This document shows positions 55,341 to 64,000 of a stretch of DNA of 64,000 bases, one piece after another; within the stretch, counting starts at the first letter, position 1, and every line of letters starts with the position of its first letter. The DNA is from Nocardia amikacinitolerans NBRC 108937 (GTDB lineage: Bacteria; Actinomycetota; Actinomycetes; Mycobacteriales; Mycobacteriaceae), in contig NZ_BDAU01000036.1 in NCBI RefSeq assembly GCF_001612615.1, forward strand, positions 1 through 64,000. Direction: 5' to 3'. Under the pieces are notes generated by a model. The model was not told where the DNA came from and made no database searches. It saw nothing but the letters and a program-made list of their open reading frames with translations. The translations under genes were made by a program, and so were the position numbers.

Positions 55341-56948
55341 GTGAGCACCCCGAACACGCCCTCGTCCGGTCGCTCCGCGGGTTCGGTTCCTGCGGCGCAA
55401 TCCCGCCGACCCGCCCCGGAAGTCGACGACGTCCCGGAGCAGATGCGGATTCGCAGGGAGAAGCGTGAGCGGCTGCTCGCGCAGGGCGCCGAGGCGTATC
55501 CCGTTGTGGTGCCGCGCACGCACTCGCTGGCCGAAATTCGGGCCGCCTTTCCCGATCTGCCCGCCGATACCCAGACCGGGCAACTGGCAGGCGTCGTCGG
55601 CCGCGTCATTTTCCTGCGCAATACCGGCAAGCTGTGTTTCGCCACGCTCCAGGAGGGCGACGGCACCAAGCTGCAGGCCATGATCAGCCTCAACGGCGTC
55701 GGAGCAGACGCGCTGGCGGCCTGGAAGGCCGATGTGGACCTCGGTGACTTCGTTTTCGTGCACGGTGAGGTCATCGCCTCGCGCACGGGGGAATTGAGCG
55801 TCATGGCCGATTCCTGGTCCATGTCCGCCAAGGCGCTGCGGCCGCTGCCGGTGGCGCACAAGGAGATGAACGAGGAGTCGAGGGTCCGGCAGCGCTATGT
55901 CGACCTGATCGTGCGTCCCGAGGCCAGGGAAATGGCGCGCACGAGGGTCGCGGTGGTGCGCGCGCTGCGTGCCGCGCTGGAGCGCCGCGGTTTCCTCGAG
56001 GTGGAGACGCCGATGCTGCAGACGCTGCACGGCGGCGCGGCGGCCCGGCCGTTCGTCACCCGTTCCAATGCCCTCGATATGGACCTCTACCTGCGCATCG
56101 CGCCGGAACTGTTCCTCAAGCGGTGCGTGGTCGGCGGTTTGGAGAAGGTCTTCGAGATCAACAGGAACTTCCGCAACGAAGGTGCCGACTCGACCCATTC
56201 GCCCGAGTTCGCAATGTTGGAAACGTATGAGGCCTATGGCACGTACGACGACTCGGCGAAGATGATCCGGGAATTGGTACAGGAAGTCGCGCAAGAGGCT
56301 TTCGGCACCCAGGTGGTGACCCTCGCGGACGGTACCGAATACGATCTTCGGGGCGAGTGGGCGACCGTCGAGATGTACCCTTCGCTGTCCGATGCGCTGG
56401 GTGTCCGAGTCACCCCGGAAACATCGGTCGAGGAATTGCTGGCACTCGCCGATCGGGTCGGACTGGAAATTCCGGAGGGCAAGGGCTACGGCCACGGCAA
56501 ACTGGTCGAAGAACTATGGGAGCACGAGTACGGTGACAAGCTCTATGCGCCGACATTCGTACGCGACTTCCCGATCGAGACCTCGCCGCTGACTCGTCAG
56601 CACCGCAGCAAGCCCGGAGTTACCGAGAAGTGGGATCTGTACGTCCGCGGCTTCGAGTTGGCCACCGGCTATTCGGAGTTGGTCGATCCGGTGATCCAGC
56701 GCGAGCGGTTCGTGGACCAGGCTAGGCTCGCCGCGCAGGGCGACGACGAGGCAATGGCGCTGGACGAGGACTTCCTTGCCGCGATGGAGCACGGTATGCC
56801 GCCGACAACTGGAACCGGTATGGGAATCGATCGGTTGTTGATGGCACTCACGGGATTGGGAATCCGCGAAACGATACTGTTCCCAATTGTGCGTCCGGTC
56901 ACGCAGCGAGGTGTGAGCGACCGACGCACAGGCGACGCCGGAGCGTAA
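55341..56948 (+). CDS. lysS: Lysyl-tRNA synthetase (class II)
   Basis: A 535-residue class II synthetase. It has an OB-fold anticodon-binding domain (VGRVIFLRNTGKLCFATLQE), motif 2 with FEINRNFRNEGADS and HSPEFAMLETYEAY, and motif 3 GTGMGIDRLLMALTGLG. The GTG at 55341 follows TAGGGT (55327-55332) by 8 nt, which suggests a leaderless message; the N-terminal 50 residues are a low-complexity extension. It precedes lsr2 as in mycobacteria. Confidence 0.94.
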   Translation: MSTPNTPSSGRSAGSVPAAQSRRPAPEVDDVPEQMRIRREKRERLLAQGAEAYPVVVPRTHSLAEIRAAFPDLPADTQTGQLAGVVGRVIFLRNTGKLCFATLQEGDGTKLQAMISLNGVGADALAAWKADVDLGDFVFVHGEVIASRTGELSVMADSWSMSAKALRPLPVAHKEMNEESRVRQRYVDLIVRPEAREMARTRVAVVRALRAALERRGFLEVETPMLQTLHGGAAARPFVTRSNALDMDLYLRIAPELFLKRCVVGGLEKVFEINRNFRNEGADSTHSPEFAMLETYEAYGTYDDSAKMIRELVQEVAQEAFGTQVVTLADGTEYDLRGEWATVEMYPSLSDALGVRVTPETSVEELLALADRVGLEIPEGKGYGHGKLVEELWEHEYGDKLYAPTFVRDFPIETSPLTRQHRSKPGVTEKWDLYVRGFELATGYSELVDPVIQRERFVDQARLAAQGDDEAMALDEDFLAAMEHGMPPTTGTGMGIDRLLMALTGLGIRETILFPIVRPVTQRGVSDRRTGDAGA

Positions 56949-57103
56949 CCAGCCAGCGGTCGGCGAACATCGCAAATCAAACAGAGTCGGGTGCGTTTCG
57001 ATAGCCGAAGTCTCGTCTTGGAATTTTCTGAATTCGAGGTATTCTTGCCTCGGGTAATCGGCCTAGTATGCGGGTCGCACGATTTCGAGAGGACGTTCAT
57101 CTC

Positions 57104-57463
57104 ATGGCAAAGAAGGTCACCGTTAGCCTGATCGACGATGTCGACGGTGAGTCCATCGCGGACGAGACCATCGAGTTTGCGATCGACGGTGTGTCGTACG
57201 AGATCGACCTGTCGTCGGCAAATGCCGCGAAGCTGCGTGACGGGCTGGAGCAGTGGGTTTCCAGTGCGCGCCGGGTGAGCGGTCGTCGCCGCGTGAAGGC
57301 CGCCGCGGGTACCGCCGCCACCCCGAAGAGCCGGGTCTCCATCGACCGGGAACAAAGTGCGGCAATTCGCGAGTGGGCGCGCCGGAATGGCCACAAGGTC
57401 TCCGCTCGCGGCCGTATCTCCGCCGACATCACCGACGCGTACAACAAGGCCGCGAAGGGTTAG
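57104..57463 (+). CDS. lsr2: Lsr2 nucleoid-associated H-NS-like silencer
   Basis: A 119-residue protein that binds AT-rich DNA in the minor groove and silences acquired genes. The N-terminal dimerisation domain MAKKVTVSLIDDVDGESIAD is followed by a linker and the C-terminal helix-loop with the RGR motif at residues 102-104. Promoter box TAGTAT (57064-57069) is followed by a ribosome binding site (GAGAGGA) before the ATG. The upstream DNA (56990-57070) is relatively AT-rich, fitting autoregulation. Confidence 0.95.
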   Translation: MAKKVTVSLIDDVDGESIADETIEFAIDGVSYEIDLSSANAAKLRDGLEQWVSSARRVSGRRRVKAAAGTAATPKSRVSIDREQSAAIREWARRNGHKVSARGRISADITDAYNKAAKG

Positions 57464-57476
57464 TACTTTTCCACCC

Positions 57477-57516
57477 GCTGCCGCCTGGGCGAATCGTGCG
57501 ACGCCCGGGCGGCAGC
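57477..57516 (+). terminator. Terminator after lsr2
   Basis: GCTGCCGCCTGGGCG (57477-57491) pairs with CGCCCGGGCGGCAGC (57502-57516), with one G-U pair and a 10-nt loop. Confidence 0.75.
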
Positions 57517-57654
57517 AGCATTTCGTCGGGCATCGGGCCCGACGCCGACCATCGACCGGACCGGCACGATCTTGCTCGTGGTACCCCGAAGCGGCACCAT
57601 GGAAACTGTGCGAAGGTCGTCACTGGCGGTATGGAGAGATGAGGTATCGGCGCA

Positions 57655-58278
57655 GTGACTGGATTCGTCGGATCATTGTTGCGATTCACCGATGACTCGG
57701 GCCGCCAGCAGGAGCTGATGCTGAGCCCGGATCAGCAGCGAGTCACGATCGGCCGTTCGCCCCATGCCGATCTCGCGTTGCGCTGGGACGCGGAGGTCTC
57801 GCGCCTGCACGCGGCCGTCGAATACCTGGGCGCGCACTGGACGATCGTGGACGACGGGCTTTCCCGCAACGGCACCTTCGTCAACGGCGAGCGACTGGTC
57901 GGCAGGCGCCGCCTGATGGCGGGCGACAAGATCCGGGTCGGCACCTCGCTGGTCTCCTTCCACGATTTCGGCGCGGTCGCCGACGACGCCACCCGCACCT
58001 CCACCGGCTCGATTCCCACCCTGCGTTCGCTCACCGAGACCCAGCGCGCGGTGCTCGTCGCGCTGTGCCGCCCGTACAAGAACGGCGCGGGCTTCGCGAC
58101 CCCGGCCTCCAACCAGCAGATCGCCGAGGAACTTTTCCTCAGCGTCGATGCCATCAAGACCCACCTGCGCGCCCTGTTCGCCAAGTTCGGTGTGGAGAGC
58201 CTGCCGCAGAACCAGAAGCGGGTGCGGCTCGCGGCGTTGGCCATGCAGAGCGGCATCATCTCCGACCGGGATCTCTGA
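57655..58278 (+). CDS. FHA domain fused to a LuxR-type helix-turn-helix
   Basis: A 207-residue cytosolic protein. Residues 25-105 form a forkhead-associated phosphothreonine-binding domain (VTIGRSPHADLALRWDAEVS, HAAVEYLG, GLSRNGTFVNGERL). Residues 125-200 have a winged/GerE-like DNA-binding region: TETQRAVLVALCRPY and NQQIAEELFLSVDAIKTHLR. Coupling of phosphopeptide binding to DNA binding suggests control by Ser/Thr kinases, but I cannot tie it to the kinase at 30.7 kb. GTG start. Confidence 0.82.
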   Translation: MTGFVGSLLRFTDDSGRQQELMLSPDQQRVTIGRSPHADLALRWDAEVSRLHAAVEYLGAHWTIVDDGLSRNGTFVNGERLVGRRRLMAGDKIRVGTSLVSFHDFGAVADDATRTSTGSIPTLRSLTETQRAVLVALCRPYKNGAGFATPASNQQIAEELFLSVDAIKTHLRALFAKFGVESLPQNQKRVRLAALAMQSGIISDRDL

Positions 58279-58408
58279 ACCGCGTCTGGACGCCCGCTTA
58301 AGCGGGCGAGCGTCTCGACCATGGAGGCGCGGGCCCTTTCACGATTGACTCGTACTCGTCGCCGGACCGAGAAGATTCGGACCCGGACTGTGAGGCAGGA
58401 GAAATCGA

Positions 58409-59002
58409 ATGTTCGCGCTGAGAATCGCCGCGCTGGTGGCGGCCGTGCTGGCTACGGGTCTGACCGCCGGGGTGTTCTACGCCTACGCCATCTCGGTGAT
58501 GCCCGCGCTGAAGCGCAGCGACGATCGGACCATCATCGACCTGATGCAGAAGATCAACGTGGTCATCATCAACCCCTGGTTCATGATCGCGTTCCTCGGC
58601 ACCGTCGCGTTCGGCATCATCGCCGCGCTGCTGCACTTGGGCCGGGACCACCGCGCGACCCTGGTCTGGATCGGGATCGCCGTGGTGCTCAACGTGATCG
58701 CGTTCGCGGTGACCGCGGGATTCAACGTTCCGCTCAACGATCAGCTGGCCGCCGCGGGCGACCCGGCGCAGATCGCGGACATGGCGGCGGTCCGCGCGAA
58801 CTACGAGGCCGCCTGGGTGCGCTACAACGTGATTCGCGCCGTGGTGCACACCTTGGCCTTCCTCGTGCTGTGCGGCGCGCTGTTCGCGGCGGGCGTCCAG
58901 CAGGGCAAGAGCGAGGCCGCGGGTCCGGCCCAGGCTGGGACGGCCTACGCGGCGCCCGCCGGATTCGGTGCGCAGCCCGCGGCGGCACACCGGCTCGGCT
59001 GA
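58409..59002 (+). CDS. DUF1772 (anthrone oxygenase-like) membrane protein
   Basis: A 197-residue protein with four predicted helices (AALVAAVLATGLTAGVFYAY; IAFLGTVAFGIIAALLHLG; VVLNVIAFAVTAGFNVPLND; VHTLAFLVLCGALFAAGVQQ) and the conserved VPLND motif of DUF1772 proteins, some of which act as anthrone oxygenases. The C terminus is an Ala/Gly-rich tail. The mRNA start is not obvious. Substrate unknown. Confidence 0.8.
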   Translation: MFALRIAALVAAVLATGLTAGVFYAYAISVMPALKRSDDRTIIDLMQKINVVIINPWFMIAFLGTVAFGIIAALLHLGRDHRATLVWIGIAVVLNVIAFAVTAGFNVPLNDQLAAAGDPAQIADMAAVRANYEAAWVRYNVIRAVVHTLAFLVLCGALFAAGVQQGKSEAAGPAQAGTAYAAPAGFGAQPAAAHRLG

Positions 59003-59106
59003 TCCTCGTCGGTAGAACGGGTTATAAGTTACCCGCCGGTATCGGCACTATCTGGGACACGTCGTCGGTAGCTTCTTCTGGAACAAGTTCCAGAATTGGA
59101 GGCTCC

Positions 59107-60051
59107 ATGCGACGTGTCCCAGTTCCGTTCGTGGTGGCCTTCGTGCTCGCCGCACTGTGGATCGGTGCGGCGGGTTCGGCGCACGCGCAGCGCTACCCGG
59201 TCGTCTACAACTTCTTCTCCGGCATTCCGTCCGAGCTGACCAACCCGGGTGGCTCGCTGCCCGGCGCCAACGACTGGTCCTGCCGCCCGAGCGCCGAGCA
59301 CCCCAACCCGGTGGTCCTCGCGCACGGCACCGGCGGTGGCGCGCAGACCAATTGGGGTGTGTACGTGCCGCTGCTCGTCAACGAGGGCTACTGCGTCTAC
59401 TCGCTGACCTACGGCGCCCACGCGCTGCCGTGGCCGTTGTCCGCGATCGGCGGCATGCGGCCGATGGAACAGAGCGGCCTGGAATTCGCCGCCTTCGTCG
59501 ACCGCGTGCTCGCCGCGACCGGCGCCGCGAAGGTGGACGTCATCGGGCACTCGCAGGGCAATTTCATCGGCAATTACTACGTCAAGCGGCTCGGCGGCGC
59601 GGACAAGGTGGACAAGCTCGTTGGCCTCGCGCCGCCCTGGCTCGGCACCAACGCCGGAGGCCTCGGCAACGCCGCCGCCTTCGCGACCGGCCTCGGCGCG
59701 GGTGGGATCTTCGACTCGGCGGTCGGTGCCACGCTGTGCCACGCCTGCCGCCAGCTCATCGCGGGTTCGCCGTTCCTGGAGTCGCTCAACGCCGACGGCG
59801 TCTACCACCCCGCCGTCACCTACACGAACATCGCCACCCGGCTCGACGAGGCCGTTATCCCGTACACCGCGGGGCTGGTTCCCGGCCCGAATGTCACGAA
59901 TGTCGTGGTTCAGGACGGTTGCGCACAGGATTACTCCGAGCACGCGGGCATCGCGGGCACCGCGCGGGCGGCGGGATTCGTCCTGAACGCACTCGACCCC
60001 GCCCATCCGCGGCCGGTACCGTGCCAGTTCGCCGCACCGTTCACGGGCTGA
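59107..60051 (+). CDS. Secreted lipase (class 2-like, alpha/beta fold)
   Basis: A 314-residue exported esterase/lipase. It has a Sec signal (VPFVVAFVLAALWIGAAGSAHAQ, cleavage near residue 28), the HG strand VVLAHGTGGG, the nucleophile elbow VIGHSQG and two Cys-containing loops (WSCRPSAEH; LCHACRQ). GGAGG lies 4 nt before the ATG. Likely acts on short- or medium-chain esters outside the cell. A long in-frame frame upstream overlaps the DUF1772 gene and is a shadow. Confidence 0.85.
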   Translation: MRRVPVPFVVAFVLAALWIGAAGSAHAQRYPVVYNFFSGIPSELTNPGGSLPGANDWSCRPSAEHPNPVVLAHGTGGGAQTNWGVYVPLLVNEGYCVYSLTYGAHALPWPLSAIGGMRPMEQSGLEFAAFVDRVLAATGAAKVDVIGHSQGNFIGNYYVKRLGGADKVDKLVGLAPPWLGTNAGGLGNAAAFATGLGAGGIFDSAVGATLCHACRQLIAGSPFLESLNADGVYHPAVTYTNIATRLDEAVIPYTAGLVPGPNVTNVVVQDGCAQDYSEHAGIAGTARAAGFVLNALDPAHPRPVPCQFAAPFTG

Positions 60052-60442
60052 CCTCGGGCGCGGCAGCCGCCCGGCCGCCGGATTGATTCGAAATTCGCGG
60101 ATTGCCGGGAACACCGGGGGTGGTTCGGTCGTTTGCACTGGCAGGGGCGTCAACGGGGCGACGATGGCCCGTGGATCGGGGCGAGATTGCCGGATCACAG
60201 GGTGTTCGCTGTCGGCAAAACCGGATCGGAAACGAAACCCGAAACGCTCACGTTATGAGTGAATGACCGTGCTGTCGCTGGTCCCCAATAGGGTGGACTG
60301 GAGGCGGCCCGGACCCCCGCCAACTAGAGTGGAGGCGGGGGCCGCAACCCCCGGGCTTCATGGCAGGCTGACGACCGAAGGTTGACCACAGCACTGAAGC
60401 GTCGGACGCCTATGAAGGTCTGAGCAGGAGAGTGAGGGAGCG
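60052..60442. other. Intergenic region upstream of clpC
   Basis: No gene seen. A near-palindrome TTCGC-N5-GCAAA (60205-60219) is a weak candidate for a ClgR-type site, which controls clp genes in related bacteria. No clear CIRCE element. Confidence 0.4.
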
Positions 60443-63001
<2,559 letters not shown>

Positions 63002-63010
63002 GCCGCAACG

Positions 63011-63055
63011 AAAGGCCCGCCCCCAACGGAAATCCGTTGGGGGCGGGCCTTTTTC
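63011..63055. terminator. Strong terminator after clpC
   Basis: AAAGGCCCGCCCCCAACGGA (63011-63030) pairs perfectly with 63033-63052 around a two-base loop, then TTTTT. It can also stop the minus-strand DUF1877 transcript. Confidence 0.92.
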
Positions 63056-63090
63056 GTACGTGTTTCGGGTACGTGCTTCGGCGTTTGTGC

Positions 63091-63552
63091 TCAGCCGAAG
63101 TGCATGATCGCCGCGGAGCCGGTCTTCGCCGCGTCGCGGAAGAACGTGACGAGGACGTCGTAGTGGTAGCGCAGGTAGCCGAGTCCTTCGTCGCCGTCCC
63201 TCGTCCAGATGCCCGGATAGACGTTCGCCTCGTCCATGGCGGCGGGGTCGTAGTGGGCGGCGAGCGCGGTGAACGGTGTCGCACGCAGCCGCTCGGCCGT
63301 CGAGCGGACGAGATCCGGCGACCACGCGTAGTACTCGTCGACGATGAGATCGCCGTCGTAGAACAGGTTTACCCTGGACTCGGCCGCTTCGAGCAGATAG
63401 CGCAGTCCGTCCCACGCCTTGTCGAGGTAGCCGCTGGGATCCCCCTTCGCCCGCTCGATATCCCAAACCTCGTCGCCCGCTTCCGCTCTCGCGGCGACCA
63501 ACTCGCCCAATCGTTCCGCCGTGACCTTGGTGAACGACAGAATCACGCCCAT
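63091..63552 (-). CDS. DUF1877 family protein
   Basis: A 153-residue cytosolic protein of the DUF1877 family: SGYLDKAWDGLRYLL is the usual core helix, followed by VNLFYDGDLIVDEYYAWSPD and YHYDVLVTFFRDAAKTGSAA. The ATG at 63552 has GGGGA about 6 nt upstream. Function unknown. Convergent with clpC. Confidence 0.83.
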   Translation of the reverse strand: MGVILSFTKVTAERLGELVAARAEAGDEVWDIERAKGDPSGYLDKAWDGLRYLLEAAESRVNLFYDGDLIVDEYYAWSPDLVRSTAERLRATPFTALAAHYDPAAMDEANVYPGIWTRDGDEGLGYLRYHYDVLVTFFRDAAKTGSAAIMHFG

Positions 63553-63677
63553 TGTTTTCCCCACTCCCTCGGAATACGGGCGCTGTGCCGCATTCCGATC
63601 CGACTGTCTGTATTGCCAATCGAGTCGGAATGTAGTCGGGTCGACCGACAGCTTTGCCCGTCCGGCCGAAGTGCCGA

Positions 63678-64000
63678 TCAGGCAGGGGATGCGGGCGCGG
63701 AGCTGCCGTGCGCACCGGCGGCATCCGGGCTGCCGGTGAATGGTGAAGCGCTGCTGTCGTGGCCGTCGTGATCGCCGGTCCCGGCGGCCGAGTCCCCGGT
63801 CTCGGACGTGATGTCGCCGTGGGCGTTCGGGTTCGTTGTCGCGGCGCCTGAGCAGCGGGCGGCTTCGGTCGCGGAATTACCTGGTGCACCTGCCGGATTA
63901 GGGCTGCCGACGCACGTTTCGGCGGTGGTGTTGTGGCCGTCGTGATCGCCCGGTGGACGAGTCTCCGGTCTCGGACGTGATGTCGCCGAGGGCGTTCGGG
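63678..64000 (-). CDS. C-terminal part of a repeat-containing hydrophilic protein (partial, possibly frameshifted)
   Basis: The minus-strand frame ending at 63678 is open to the window edge and reads hydrophilic, low-complexity sequence such as NPNAHGDITSETGDSAAGTG and DHDGHDSSASPFTGSPDAAG. The upstream copy of the same repeat (63929-64000) lacks five bases, so PNALGDITSETGDS there is in another frame. Either the gene is frameshifted or the repeat drifted without coding constraint. No start in the window; no family recognised. Confidence 0.4.
   Translation of the reverse strand, partial: RTPSATSRPRPETRPPGDHDGHNTTAETCVGSPNPAGAPGNSATEAARCSGAATTNPNAHGDITSETGDSAAGTGDHDGHDSSASPFTGSPDAAGAHGSSAPASPA
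63757..64000. repeat. Direct repeat pair of about 72 bp, 172 bp apart
   Basis: 63757-63831 and 63929-64000 share TGGCCGTCGTGATCGCC, then CCGGTCTCGGACGTGATGTC and GCGTTCGGG, differing by a five-base gap and few substitutions. The second copy runs into the window end. Confidence 0.75.

Overview
The window is high-GC actinobacterial DNA. Gene content and order point to the mycolic-acid group, most likely Nocardia or a close relative. The strongest evidence is two blocks whose order I know from mycobacteria: ppa, dacB, zinc metalloprotease, tilS, hpt; and ftsH, folE-folP-folB-folK, DUF3180, a DUF6779-like gene, a Rossmann/DUF2520 gene, panC, panD, coaX, lysS, lsr2, clpC. Further support comes from many starts that look leaderless (a TANNNT box 6-8 nt before the start codon), a SAM-IV type riboswitch and Lsr2 itself. 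The species is an inference.

Layout. 0-8.3 kb: DinB-like and DJ-1-like proteins, holB, a tRNA-Thr with a decayed integrase directly downstream, two small secreted proteins, a DoxX/LysR divergent pair, an alpha/beta hydrolase behind a palindromic operator, a glyoxalase-fold protein and a DUF2752 protein. 8.2-14.6 kb: a minus-strand cluster of a LysE-type exporter, a very large Pls/PosA-like single-module NRPS with trans-membrane and left-handed beta-helix regions, and a translationally coupled M1 aminopeptidase. 14.7-22 kb: a SAM-IV riboswitch with a cysteine-desulfurase-like gene, then Uma2, flavin reductase, YbaK, crotonase, MarR-MFS and a small secreted protein. 22-28.5 kb: the conserved ppa-to-hpt block, interrupted by repeat-rich DNA. 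28.5-43.2 kb: an accessory interval (cyclase, paired membrane pseudokinase and kinase, amidase, LysR, SDR-aldehyde dehydrogenase, PucR, DUF2277, DUF1266, a 0.7 kb degenerate repeat field, one unrecognised gene). 43.8-63.0 kb: the conserved ftsH-to-clpC block carrying folate and pantothenate/CoA genes, into which a cysteine dioxygenase-rhodanese operon is inserted between coaX and lysS. 63-64 kb: DUF1877 and the end of a repeat-containing protein that runs off the window.

The most interesting signals are: (1) a leaderless 13-codon leader peptide with two adjacent Cys codons and mutually exclusive hairpins upstream of cysteine dioxygenase, consistent with Cys-responsive attenuation; (2) an ATGA-coupled pair of multi-pass membrane kinase paralogues, one of which has lost the catalytic residues; (3) the NRPS, peptidase and exporter cluster, in which the NRPS adenylation domain carries five 18-residue repeats; (4) a SAM-IV riboswitch in front of a class V aminotransferase; and (5) several species-type repeat families confined to intergenic DNA or linkers. 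I see no CRISPR array, intact transposon or intact prophage.
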